Shown piece after piece: positions 14,101 through 24,049 of a stretch of 64,000 bases of DNA; positions within the stretch are counted from its first letter, which is position 1, and every line of letters begins with the position of its first letter. Below the pieces are notes generated by a model. It searched no databases. It was not told where the DNA came from and saw only the letters and a list, made by a program, of their open reading frames with translations. A program made the translations under genes and the position numbers. The stretch lies in NCBI RefSeq assembly GCF_011397635.1, contig NC_064764.1, positions 38,792,455 through 38,856,454 of the forward strand. The letters are read 5' to 3'. The DNA comes from Epinephelus fuscoguttatus (taxonomy: Eukaryota; Chordata; Actinopteri; Perciformes; Serranidae).

Positions 14101-17100
14101 ATAATAAGACAAATATATATAAGACAAATCACTAGAAACCTCACATGTATGTGTTTATGAGAAGGGATGTAATTTGTTAGGCAGCATGCTCAAATTGGGT
14201 TGTTGGTACTTTTCCAAATCAGCCCTTTAAGGTTTTAAAGTGAGAATGTGGTCCGAACATCAGACAGCCAATCATCATGTGAGATAAACATAAAAGATAA
14301 AAGTCTAAATGCACATTACTTCACTTCAAAAAACTGCCGTATTGAAAATCTTTTAAGTATCACGAAACTCTTCAGTGGATTCTTTCTCTCTGACTTGTTT
14401 TTCTCCTTCATGTCGAGGGAAAGATTTTGGTGCCGAGGCTGTTTGGTTACTTAGATTAAATTAGACACACTAAAGCTAAAAGCCCAGAAAGGCTTTTCCA
14501 GATGATTTGGCAAATCCAGCAGCAGAGATTTCCATGTGGAATTCTGGAGCTCACTAATGCCTCTGGCCACAGAATCCATTTGGGGAAGATTTTCAGATTT
14601 TTTTTTTCCAGCCATCATTAAAAACAAGAGCTCACTTTCAAAATATTCAGATATAATTAAGGCAGAGGAGTTCAGTGAAGCATGGTGGCACGTCATGGTG
14701 GTCTCTATAATCTGACTGCTGGCGCTCCTGCTATGCTAATTAACAGTTTTGCTGTTGAATCCAACCTGCCGGACCACACTGTTACTGGCTGTGCAGGTTT
14801 CTCCTCCATGTTTGCAGCTTCCACCTCTTTTGGTTTCGCACTGCCGCATTGATGCTGTCTTTATTCTCATGCAATATGCTAATTCGTTGATCTGTTACTC
14901 TTGAAGCTTCTGTTGTGCTCTCCTCACCACCTGTTTCAAGTCATTAAGGGAGCATTTTCTGAGAAAAACAATAAAGGTTTATCTGGTTCCAACTGTAAAC
15001 TTGATGTTGTGACCACCACAGAAGGCCCGCCTCTAAAATCATCCGATGGACAATGGGAACAAAAGTGGAGATGATGTGGGGCACTTTTCCACTCCAAAGT
15101 TTTTCCAACTTGAGGAGTTCAGAGCACTTCGGCAAAAACGCCAGGCGCCTTGAGCGCAGACCGTGAGGCATGTAGCAAAACAGCAAGCGAAAAGCTTCAT
15201 TCTCATTAAAAACAATTACAAAAAGCTGCCTCCAGCTTCTGAAACACTTTCTGTGTGATCGAGGCCTACCTCTTCAAGAAGGTCTCCATCTGGTTGTTTT
15301 GGTGCGTACACGAGTGTGCACACCTGCCCTAATGAACCGCACTTAGGCTGCAAATAAACTTTAGTTGGATTGAACCGAACCAAACAGGGCAGGTGTGAAA
15401 GCACTGAATCGTATGAGTGAGATTTCAAGTCCAGTGTGTCCACATATGCTGATGACTCTCTCCTTTAGTGATCAGGGCGAGAGTGAGGGAGGTGAGGAAC
15501 CGCGGCCTGGAGCCCACAGCGGTGGTGGAGGTGAAGGAGGTGCTCAAGTCTTCTCTGGTCAACATTCCCAAGGAGACGCATACACTCTACTACTCTTCCT
15601 CCTGCCTGTGTCCTCCTCTGTCTCCCGGGGAGGAGTTCCTCATTATGGGCTACGAGAACGAGGAGACGTCCAGGTATGAGTATGGAGTTATAACAGATTG
15701 TAATAGTATTGTTATTGACATTAGATTTCCTCTAGGAAACTGGTCCAGCTAGTCAATAAGATCTTCAAACTTGAGCTCAATGCAGGCTCTTCTGGGTAAA
15801 GCAGGTCTCCAGTTGGTGGTTATCCAGCTCACTGATGCAGTCGGTTCTTTTTAACTTGTAAAAACTCAGATGGTTTAGTCTTTTCTTGTTTTTTTCTACC
15901 AAACCTGATATTATGTTTCATAAAATTGTTGCTGGGCTCACCTCTACTATAAAAAGAATTCAGTGTGACTGTGAATAAACCTCACGCTGTGTTTGTGGTT
16001 GCAGGTTGCTGCTGATCGACGGCTCCGTTGCTCAGAGGTGGAGGGACAAATTGGGCAAGAAGGTCAAGGTGAGATTCAGATCCTTTTTAATCCAAAACAC
16101 AGTGGTGCTGATGGTTTCAGAGCAGCGTCTCCTCTGAATTTCTATATAAACACACCTGCAGCAGCACAGGTGGAAGCTTTGTAAGTTAACTGTGCTACTG
16201 CAGCCTGGTGGACATTCTTAATGTAAGTTCGATTAGAAGTTTGATACACTGAAAGTAGTTAGTTTTGCAGTAAACTTTGTTCAGTTGTCTACTGTTAACA
16301 GCTTCCTAAAATGTATAACCAAGTCATGGAGCTAATGTTAGCTTAATTACCTAGCTACATGTAGCAAGAAATGAGAGGTTGTTTTTGTCCACCTCTGTCT
16401 GAAATTCACCCATAGCTTAAAAATTGGCAGTCATCGTTGCATACATGCACAAAATATTCCGGTTGTTGCCCTTAATGTGAAAAGACAATATTCTATAAAA
16501 GATGAAGCTGTTAACATGGCTAATGACAATAAATATTCCATTAACACACCAGTTTACATGCAGCAGTTCATACTCCAATTAACGTGCCCTGACATATCAT
16601 TTATCACATAAAAAGTTGAACACTTGGAACCACTTGTCTAGGAGCGCCAATGGACGTCAAGTGGGGTTGTGCATTGAAAATAATAAGGGCAGATTTTTTG
16701 ACACGCAACGTTCGCCCCTCGTGTGTTTTGGCCTTCAGTTTGTACCGGCTAGCATTAAATTCTTGTGCACTCCTGTCCTTTCGTTGACTCTGAATAAAAT
16801 GTACTTCTCTTTTAGCCCTTTTTTTTCCCACAAATGAACTTTGGTTCTTGAACTGGTTCTGTTCAGGACTCTTAGAACTTTGGTGCTGTCGAAGGAACCA
16901 GGCCACATTTCCACCAGTTTCCACGTTATTGTAGAGTATGATACACCCACTGATGTTGTCACGGTTCACACTTTAGATGAAGAAAAACCTAATTTTCAGG
17001 TTCTAAACCAGTTTATTTTTGGTCAAAATCAGGTGCAGGAACCAGAACAGAACTGTTTCTATGTTTGTGAAAAAAGGTGTACTTTAGTGTGAAAACACCT

Positions 17101-17310
17101 TCAAAGTAACTCACACTTGTTTATTAACATCTGAGGATACAGAGGCTGAAATCCTGATGATCACCATAGCAACAGACCTCATCAGGAACATGAGTAATTG
17201 TGTGCAGTGACCGATCATTCATTTCACTTCCTGTCTGTCTTTCTGTGCAGAGATGGGATGACGTCCTGCAGGGGAAAGGCCGAGCAGCTCAGCGCCGGAG
17301 TCGCCACTGA
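240..17310 (+). CDS. frzb: frzb: secreted Frizzled-related protein 3 (8 coding exons, 314 aa)
   Basis: The gene encodes a secreted Wnt-binding antagonist of the sFRP family, acting outside the cell on Wnt/Frizzled signalling. Exons: 240-444, 10721-10969, 13027-13062, 13328-13387, 13763-13828, 15469-15673, 16005-16068 and 17251-17310. All junctions are GT/AG and the phases join without a break (885 nt plus the last 60). The predicted product has a signal peptide (about residues 1-24), a cysteine-rich Frizzled domain (about 27-145), a hinge, and a netrin-like domain (about 184-290). Near-identity to vertebrate FRZB is clear in [32 protein letters not shown] and [14 protein letters not shown]. 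The C-terminal tail after KKVKRWD is shorter and unlike the serine-rich mammalian tail as I remember it. The gene lies tail-to-tail with dnajc10. Confidence 0.96.
875..1199. mobile_element. hAT-type MITE (ATTAATTGATTA family), decayed
   Basis: The left end reads GGGGCTGAAATGATTAATTG and the right end GTTGCAGTCCTA. This is the inverted-end arrangement of the very common fish non-autonomous hAT elements that begin with AGGGCTG and are rich in ATTAATCGATTA-like motifs. The interior is A/T homopolymer-rich. A relative with the same motifs lies at about 45075-45725 and a fragment at 34676-34735. Confidence 0.55.
2540..3371 (+). mobile_element. hAT-like element relic with BED-type zinc finger
   Basis: From the ATG at 2929 the frame reads [16 protein letters not shown], then VICKLI, and stops at about 3028. 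A shifted frame continues with MTYHLKHG near 3028-3055. The W-HF...C...H pattern is that of BED zinc fingers at the N-terminus of hAT transposases; the second cysteine is lost and a frameshift follows. The right edge has ACTAGTCGATTAATGG, a run of G and then CAGCCCTAG, a typical hAT terminus. The matching left terminus was not found, so the start is approximate. Confidence 0.55.
5620..5656. repeat. (CA)n microsatellite
   Basis: An interrupted CA dinucleotide run inside frzb intron 1. Confidence 0.9.
6832..6927. repeat. Imperfect palindrome with 14-bp perfect arms
   Basis: GGGATAATGTATAG at 6832-6845 is the exact reverse complement of CTATACATTATCCC at 6914-6927, with a 68-base loop. This could be a short foldback element or the core of a MITE. 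No coding content is visible. Confidence 0.75.
7098..7136. repeat. (GGC/GGT)n trinucleotide tract
   Basis: A GC-rich tract of GGT and GGC triplets inside an otherwise AT-rich intron. Confidence 0.8.
8920..9060 (+). repeat. Dispersed repeat, copy 1
   Basis: The segment around CAGGTGTGAACAC and GACCTTCTTGAAGAGGT has a reverse-complement relative at 15235-15410 in intron 5 of the same gene (CTCTTCAAGAAGGTCTC). It is probably a fragment of a non-autonomous DNA transposon, family not identified. It may extend toward 9480. Confidence 0.5.
10970..13026 (+). other. frzb: frzb intron 2, with (TA)n tract
   Basis: This intron contains an A run at 11038-11052 and a roughly 63-bp TA dinucleotide tract at 11103-11165. 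The remainder shows no conserved open frame or recognised repeat. Confidence 0.8.
11103..11165. repeat. (TA)n microsatellite
   Basis: A near-perfect TA dinucleotide run interrupted by single C and G bases. It is likely length-variable and hard to assemble. Confidence 0.95.
13027..13387 (+). other. frzb: frzb hinge micro-exons 3 and 4 (36 and 60 nt)
   Basis: Exon 3 (13027-13062) encodes [12 protein letters not shown]. Exon 4 (13328-13387) encodes a stretch containing DFPMDS and NLHCRGP, which matches the hinge DFPMDSS...CRG of mammalian FRZB. Both are flanked by AG/GT and are phase 1-1, so either could be skipped without a frameshift. Exon 4 is supported by homology. Exon 3 rests on splice sites and phase only, so it is the less certain of the two. 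Confidence 0.75.
13829..15468 (+). other. frzb: frzb intron 5
   Basis: A 1.6 kb intron with donor GTGAGT and acceptor CTCCTTTAG. A dispersed repeat sits at its 3' end (15235-15410). I see nothing else recognisable. Confidence 0.8.
15235..15410 (-). repeat. Dispersed repeat, copy 2 (inverted relative to 8920)
   Basis: On the minus strand this segment reads GCAGGTGTGCACACT and then GAGACCTTCTTGAAGAGGT, aligning with the copy at 8920-9060. It ends about 60 bases before the exon 6 acceptor. Confidence 0.5.
16069..17250 (+). other. frzb: frzb intron 7, with possible foldback repeat
   Basis: Between about 16835 and 17065 the sequence is rich in GGTTC/GAACC words. TGGTTCTGTTCAGG near 16853 has an inverted counterpart GAACCAGAACAGAAC near 17040, so a degraded MITE is possible. 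The rest shows nothing recognised. Confidence 0.45.
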
Positions 17311-18133
17311 GATCTGACTGTGTGTGTGGTGTGTGTGTGTGTGATTGTGTGGATGACCGTGTGCGTGTGTGTGACTGTGTGGATGATTGTGTGTGTATGT
17401 GTGTGTAGATATTGCACTATCACAGGCTGTTGTAGCTGAATGTAGTTCATCTCTTCATCTGTCAGACTGTCTGTTCGCAGTCTGAGTTTTGTCTTTTATT
17501 TTCTTTGCACAAACATTATTTAGTGTGCGTTTTAGTGTGTGTGTTTGTGAGCGTGTGCATGTGTGCGTGTGTTTGTATGTATGCGTGTGGTGTTCGTGTG
17601 GTGTGCGTGTGTGTGTGTGTGTATACACCTAAAGCACTCAATGAAGACAAGAGAGGGGGTGGAGCTTCAAAGCTGTAGTACTAAACCCTACGCACAGCCA
17701 TGCAGTATGTACATGACACTTTGTTTGAAAAAGAAAAATTCTTTTAAGTGGCGGCCATGTTGGCGCCACGGCTCCTCTCCATGGTCACATTTCGTAATAA
17801 TCCTGGATGTTGGCCATGTTACCACGGCGATGTGATGGAGGACATTTAAAGCCATTTGGACTTGGACATCTTGGACTGTGATAGACATGTAGCCACGACC
17901 TAAACTTTACTGAACTCTGCAGAAAAGGAAAGAATGATATTCACGCTGTGTTCAGACAGCAACAAGAGCGACTCAAGCAACGGCAACTAAGGCAACCAGG
18001 GCAACATGAGCAACATCAGCTGCTCCCCTCTTCACTATGGTTGGATCCAGCGCCTCCTCTGGTCTCGATGTGACACCACAACATAAAACGACAAATGTTC
18101 ATATTCAGAACTGCTGAGCAGGATATCTACGAT
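17311..18133 (+). other. frzb: frzb 3' UTR, probable (GT-rich)
   Basis: Directly after the stop codon there are two GT/TGTG-rich tracts, at about 17318-17405 and 17538-17622. I found no AATAAA in the first 1.9 kb; ATTAAA at 18651-18656 is a possible weak signal. The true 3' end is unknown. Confidence 0.45.
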
Positions 18134-18240
18134 CAGTGGCCACTTTATTAGGTACACCTGTACAATCTAATGCAATTCAATCCAACAGCTCAACCATGAA
18201 CTCGACCTTCACGAAATTCATAATGTTTAGTTTTTGCTGA
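18134..18240 (+). mobile_element. Tc1/mariner-like terminal fragment
   Basis: CAGTGGCCACTTTATTAGG at 18135, followed by TACACCTGT, is the terminal sequence of a widespread fish Tc1-like MITE. The matching opposite end (CCTAATAAAGTGGCCACTG) is not present nearby, so this is a one-ended remnant. Confidence 0.6.
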
Positions 18241-19190
18241 TAATGTATAGATTCAATTATATGTTTATTAATGAGGTCACAGTTAAAGGTTGTGTTGTAC
18301 TGGATTAGTCCCACGTTATATGAGAGGTGAATATAACACACCATCGCTAACTCTGACCTCAGTGCTCACCAACATTATATGCATCATAGAAGTAAACCTT
18401 ATGACAGAACAGGTGGATTACATTGCATTACACTGTCCAGACGCATGTAGATGTAGATGACTATTCTGGCGGAAGAGTGTTGAGTGTGTCTCTGGATGTT
18501 TTTTGGGTTTGGATCAACTATTAAGTTGGTCAGTTTTAAAAGGCATGAATTCCTGCAGCTGCTCTGTGGGTTGGACTTCTTTTAAATTCTGTGTAGCAAA
18601 GCGCATTAATAAGAGAGCCGTCTTTAAATGAAATTGATCACAAAATGGAAATTAAAGCAAGAAAAAATTAAATGTGACAACAAATGTGAAACTATGGAAC
18701 ACACATTGGTCAATTTATTAACAAATCTGAAATTCCATTTTTAAATTCAATTATTTCTGTGTTGTACCATTTATGGACAAAATAAGAAAAATAATTACTG
18801 ACAAATTTAAAATTTTAATCATCTTCTGGATGTGTATTTTATTAATTCAGGATGGCACACTACATATTTATACACATACAGTTTTAAGATTGTCTTTGTT
18901 GATTGCCACTAAAGGTTTATCAAGCTCTCATTAAACTCTCCACCATCTTTAGTGTCATTATGAATGGTTCATCAGAAAGTCTCTCGATCAATCACACAAG
19001 TGAGTTTTTGCTATTCACTTATATCAGTTGTCATCTTTTACTTCTTTGGTTAGGTCTGGTTGATTAGGTCATGTAACAAGCGTTTTTTAAATCAGTACTG
19101 ATGCACACTACTTGTTGTTTCATTGATGTGATGCATTTCCTTTTGGATATAGGGGGGGTATTTTAAGGGCTTTTTTCACAGCATACATTT
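18241..19190. other. Intergenic AT-rich sequence, nothing recognised
   Basis: I see no gene, conserved open frame or repeat that I can name. The sequence is simple and AT-rich. Confidence 0.6.
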
Positions 19191-19224
19191 TGATTTGTCA
19201 TCGTTGGAAAAACACAGGTGTAGC

Positions 19225-19945
19225 TAAGCTGCATTTCCACGGCGTGATATGGCACGGCTCTACTCAACTTGTCTCACTCTTGGGGTTTTTTTATCAGCAA
19301 AACTTGTGGATCGTACCCAGTACTTTTTTGGTACCACCTCGTCGAGATTCCAAGCAAGCTGCGCTGATACTAAAAGTTGGAGTTAAAATAAAGCAGACCA
19401 CTGATTGCTCAGAGAGAATCATGCGGCACGGGACGTCCTGCACAAACCTGCTATTTTCAAATAGCCAATGTATCATCAATATTTTCTTTATCTGTTCCAT
19501 CCAGATGATGTCATGGCACTTCCTTGCGTTGTCGCTATAGCGATCAGCCAAGAATCCCACCGGCACTGAGGGGTTACTATCCGCAGTGGAAAATAAAATA
19601 CAAAAAAGAACCAGGGGTCTCATTTATAAACATTGCATACACACAAAACGAGGCCTGAAAGAGGCGTACGCTACTTCTGACACAAAAGTTGTGACGTATA
19701 AAAACAGACTTGATGGAAGAAACTTTGACCCATGCTTACAAACATTTTGGAGACAGGAAATTGGCAACGCAGATTGTGAGGTGGAGCCCTGATTGTAGAA
19801 AATGTTGAATCATTTTTGGCGCACGCAACTTTTGGCTTTTGTTTGTACGTACATTTTTAGTATGGATCATATGCATTGTTTTACAAATAAGATCCCTGGT
19901 ACCGAAAGTGAGACGAGTCGAGCTGAACCATGAGGTGGAAATGAG
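19225..19945. mobile_element. MITE with inverted ends, carrying a nested MITE
   Basis: The left part reads CATTTCCACGGCG, then GGCACGGCTCTACTC and TTTTGGTACCACCTCG. The right part reads GGTACCGAAAGTGAG, GAGTCGAGCTGAACC and GAGGTGGAAATGAGGC. The right end is the reverse complement of the left in its main words (CATTTCCAC, GGCTC, GAGTCG/CTACTC), so this looks like a non-autonomous inverted-repeat element. A second element at 19611-19899 interrupts it. Confidence 0.55.
19611..19899 (+). mobile_element. Nested MITE (CAGGG ends), copy 1
   Basis: The left end CCAGGGGTCTCATTTATAAAC and the reverse complement of the right end (CCAGGGATCTTATTTGTAAAA) match well, giving inverted ends of about 20 bp on a 289-bp element. 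A related copy in the opposite orientation lies at about 60955-61125. Confidence 0.65.
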
Positions 19946-20420
19946 GCATTAATACTATTAACAATAGCTCTGTTATAGTCAAGTGTTCCAGTAAGTTATG
20001 GCAGTGTGACCGTGAGCATGGACGACACCAGGATACACTGAAGCAGCTGAATGGAATTCAACCATCACCTGAGCTTTTCCGACTGTGACCTGTCAAAATG
20101 TCTGCTGTGAAAGTGACTCGTCCTTCCTCCCAGAGCAGACCTGCTGTCTGAACACAGCCTCTGATGATAAACAGTGCTCTCTGTCATTATCACACAGAAA
20201 AGTCTGTCCATGTAAACACACTAACACCCAGTACTACACTTTTTTTATCAGTAAACTATACTAACACTCCGATATTTTCAACTCTGGACTCTTCACAGCA
20301 GTTTGAATCATTAAACATGATTTTAGACAACATGGTCAAAGTTGAAGTGTGTTGGTGTTTTTGTCTGGAAGGTCTCAATGTGTTTAACTTCCTTTGACAC
20401 TAGACTGCAGCTGTCAACTA

Positions 20421-20545
20421 TACCTGGAGGCTGGAGCCAGTCCTAGCAGAGATAGTGCGAGAGGTCAGGGTACACCTGGACAGGTTACGAGTCAGTCCCA
20501 TGGCTGACAAACAGAGACAGATGAACATTCACAAACACATTCCAC
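20421..20545 (-). repeat. Dispersed fish repeat (minus orientation)
   Basis: Words such as GGCTGGAGCCAGTCC, CACCTGGACAGGTTACG and GACAAACAGAGACAG match, in reverse, the family seen on the plus strand at 31005-31205. The family is abundant in teleost genomes; its class (L2-like LINE or SINE tail) is uncertain. Confidence 0.55.
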
Positions 20546-20589
20546 TACCTTTACCACTCGACTCAATTCATAAAAAGTGCAGCATGACC

Positions 20590-20850
20590 TCACATAACCT
20601 GGCCTCCAAATTCCCCAGATCCCAATCTGAATGAGCATCTGTGGCATGTGCCATTAACCCACCTCACGACCCACTGGACTAACTGGATCTGCCGCCAACA
20701 CACTGGTGCCAGACACCGCAGGACACTCCCAGAGATCCTGTGTCCATGCCTCGACAGGTCAGAGCCAAGTCCGATTCAAGGAGGCCCCACCTTGGATTAG
20801 GGGTACATCTGGGGTACCGGCACATCACAAGAATCCTTGAGCAGATTGGG
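20590..20850 (+). mobile_element. Decayed Tc1-like transposase fragment
   Basis: CTGGCCTCCAAATTCCCCAG followed by ATCTGAATGAGCATCTGTGG would read as a WPPNSP..LNEHLWH motif, like the C-terminal DDE region of Tc1/mariner transposases. It is frameshifted and short. Confidence 0.4.
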
Positions 20851-21390
20851 ACCTGGGAAATTTAGAAGCCAGGTCGACACCTTGAGTTTTTTGTCACGCT
20901 CCTCAGGCCATTTCTAAACAGTTTTTGTGGTGTGGCATGCTGCTTTTTTCCACTGCCACTGGGGAGTACTACTTGATCTGCAACGGTGTTTGAGTTGGAA
21001 CAAAGTAATCAAAGTTATTCACTTCACCTGTCAGTGGTTTGAATGATTTGGCTGATCGGTGTGTGTGCAGATATGTTCGATCACTGACGGGGGGCATTTG
21101 AACAGTGATGCAGTTGCTTAGCTTAGCAAAAGAGGCAACACATTACGACTCCAAAACTTTGAACTGAACAAAACTGTTTGAATCAGAATTCATCATTTCC
21201 ACCTTCACCACAAAATACAGGGGAAACAACGGAGGTTTCCAAGTCAGCTGTAACACAAACAAGCCAGGCTTCATCTGCCTACTGCTGGCCTTATGTTATC
21301 TTATAATAAAAAACTTGATTAGACACAGGTATTTAGTTTTGATTTATCTATTTGTATTGTTATTATCTATAGCTCATTATTGGTTGTAAG

Positions 21391-21855
21391 TGTTAGAGTT
21401 TCAGCTTTGCCTCTCCCTTGTGTTTGTCTCTGTGTTTGCTGGGCATGGCCTCCTGCCAGTCCTCCTGAGTGCCAGCAGCTGCTGAGCCTGCACACCTGAA
21501 TCACATCCACAAGCAATCCACTGCAGTATAAACCCCGGCTCAAACATCCAGTCCGCTTAGTCTCCTCTACGATACAGACATCTAGGTCAGCTTCAAGTTT
21601 TTTCACATGCTGTCTTTTTGTACTTTTGGACATCAAGTCACAGTGTCCTGCGTCTCAGGTTCACCACACCAGCCTTGTTCTTCTGCCTCCAGATTTGGAG
21701 TGTTCAATCCTGCTTCGCCATTCCCTGCCCACCTCAGCCATTATTTCACTCAACCCTTCAGCTCCACTTCCTCAAACTACAATAAACTGCCTTTAACCAT
21801 TCCCCGTTTCCTGGTTGTGTTTGCATTTTGGGTCCAAAGTTGAACTGCCACAACA
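21391..21855 (+). mobile_element. Solo LTR of an LTR retrotransposon
   Basis: The 465-bp segment starts with TG and ends with CA. A TATA-like GCAGTATAAACCCC lies at about 21523 and AATAAA at about 21782, followed by a short R/U5-like region, as in fish Gypsy-class LTRs. The flanks GTAAG (21386-21390) and GTGAG (21856-21860) look like a 5-bp target duplication with one mismatch. No internal gag or pol sequence adjoins it. An open frame crossing it at 21607-21843 is incidental. Confidence 0.65.
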
Positions 21856-22109
21856 GTGAGCTTGTATAGAAATGGTACGCACCCTCAGGTTTTTGCGTCA
21901 GAACTAACAAAGTTTATTTTTTCATCCATCCCACAACCAGATCAGCTTTGTGTAAATGATCCACTGCTGAGTTTAAGTCCTTCTTAGTTCTTAGTAACAT
22001 CTTGATATTTTCCAGTTGGTGATGTACTAACTTGGTTGCAAAGAAACATCTGTGGCATCATCCAATCAAAAAAAGAAGTCACTGTAGCATCAAAAGTTGT
22101 GGTATATCT

Positions 22110-23190
22110 TCCAAAAGACTGTTAGGTACACTTGTTCAACTGCTCATTAACGCAAATAGCTAATCAGCCAATCACGTGGCAGCAACTCATTGTATTCAAG
22201 CATGTAGACATGATGAAGACGACCTGCTCAAGTGGCATGGTTGTTGGTGCCAGACGGGCTGGTCTGAGTATTTACTGGGATTTTCAGCACAACCATCTCT
22301 AGGGTTTACAGAGGATGGTCCCAAAAAGAGAAAATATCCAGTGAGCCAAAATGCCTTGTTGATGCCAGAGGTCAGAGGAGAATGGCCAGACTGGTTCAAG
22401 ATGATAGAAAGGCAACAGGAAGTCAAATAAGCACTGGTTCCAACCAAGGTGTGCAGAAGAGCATCTCTGAAGCAACAACACCTTGTCCAACCTTGAAGCA
22501 GATGGGCTACAGCAGCAGAAGACCACACCAGGTGCCACTCCTGTCAGCTAACAACAGGAAACTGAGGCTACAATTCACACGGGTTTTCTCACCAAAACTG
22601 GACAATAGAAGATTGGAAAAACCACATTCAGATGGAAGCATGGATCCATCCTGCCTTGTATCAACGCTTCAGGCTGCTGCTGCTGCTGGTGGTGTAATGG
22701 TGTGGGGGAGATTTTCTTAGTACCAGCTGAGCATGGTTTAAACACCACAGCCTACCTGAGTATTGTTGCTGAGCGTGTCCATCCCTTTATGACCACAGTG
22801 TACCCATCTTCTGATGGCTACTTCCAGCAGGATAACGCACCATGTCACAAAGCTCACATCATCTCAAACATGACAATGAGTTCACTGTACTCCAATGGCC
22901 TCCACAGTCACCAGATCTCAGTCCAATAGAGCACCTTTGGGATGTGCTGGAACGGGAGATTCTCATCATGGATCAACTGTGTGATGTCATCATGTCAATA
23001 TGGACCAACATCTCTGAGGAATGTTTCCAGCACCTTGTTGAATCTATGACACCAAGAGTTAAGGCAGTTCTGAAGACAAAGGGGTCCATTAACACCATAA
23101 TTAAACAGCATTTTATCAAGTGTCTGGTCACACATGTAAATAGTCCAAACAACCTTCAGTCTAAACAGGAGATATTTTAGCAAACTAACG
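22110..23190 (+). pseudogene. Tc1/mariner transposase pseudogene (DD34E type)
   Basis: The element is decayed but readable in three shifting plus-strand frames. It opens with GTTAGGTACACTTGTTCAAC and GCTAATCAGCCAATCACG, the usual 5' region of a fish Tc1-like element. Near 22676-22720 the frame reads GGVMVWGRFS. Near 22819 it reads QQDNAPCHKAH (second catalytic Asp), and near 22887 WPPQSPDLSPIEHLWDVLER (catalytic Glu region). Frameshifts separate these blocks, so it cannot encode an active transposase. A clean 3' inverted terminal repeat was not found. Confidence 0.85.
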
Positions 23191-24049
23191 TCCACTTTTT
23201 AAGTCGGTTCAGTTTGCTCTGCGACAGTTAACCCCGGCACTTAGTGGGTAAACAGCACACCTCCATGTGGTGCGACCCATTTCAATTTAGTGGTGCATAA
23301 ACCTCCACTTTAGGAGCAGGCTAAGTCTGAACTTTTGAGGAGCTGATGCAAAAACTTGAAGTAAAATAAATCTAAAATTAGTCTGAAACTGACCTGCAAA
23401 ATACATATGGAGTATCAAGCTAAAAGAGGAGAGGAGTTGAACCTTTAGACCTTCAGTGTTTCTCCCTGATGGGAGTAAAGTTTGTTTAACAAAACAGAGC
23501 AGCAGCATGAAACACAGCCAGTATGTGTGTGTTGGTATGTTCAGAGTGTGTGTGTGTAGGCGTGCTTCCAGTAGTTCCTGCCTACTAATTTCCAGCAGTG
23601 TTTTCTCAGCTGCAGTTTCCATGAGAGAGAAGAGAAAATGTTTTCATGGATTTACTGCTATTACACCTCCTTATCCTCCTCCTCTCTCTTCCTCTCCACT
23701 CCTCTCCTCTCTCCTCTCCTCCATGTTGACTTCAGCTGACGGCCTGACTGAAAACACACCTGGTGTTGGTATAAGGTGTAGTCTGTTCCTCCGGCCTGAG
23801 TGGCTCTATTCATGTCCCTGAGTGCTGACACAGCAAACAGCCGCACACAGAATATTTTCATACTGACTGACCTCGCTGAAAGCAATTAAAGCTGCATGAA
23901 GTGATTTTTCAACACTAGAGGGCAGAAAGTGGACAAAAACAAACAGCTGGAAGCCTCGATATACTTCATCAACTCATCAAGTTCTCAACGCGCAGACATT
24001 AACAAAAATAAATAAATTAGCAGAAGGACGTTTGTCCTATTACAGTCAA
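23191..24049. other. Intergenic, nothing recognised
   Basis: There is a pyrimidine-rich stretch (CCTCCTCTC words) at about 23670-23720 and a short TGTG tract at 23525-23562. No gene or clear element is seen. Confidence 0.6.

Larger units (their letters stand above)
13763..17310 (+). other. frzb: frzb exons 5-8: netrin-like (NTR) domain and C-terminus
   Basis: Exon 5 (13763-13828) begins with the RCRCK motif and ends NNYNY. Exon 6 (15469-15673) holds [33 protein letters not shown] and IMGYENEE. Exon 7 (16005-16068) encodes [12 protein letters not shown] and GKKVK. Exon 8 (17251-17310) encodes [19 protein letters not shown] and the stop. The cysteines and order fit the NTR module found in sFRPs. 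The basic tail is short. Confidence 0.94.

Noticed and set aside
21607-21843. 78-aa frame MLSFCTFGHQ...
   Set aside because: It lies wholly inside the solo LTR, where such frames are incidental.
23456-23821. 121-aa plus-strand frame
   Set aside because: No family motif, no splice or promoter context, and it crosses low-complexity pyrimidine sequence.
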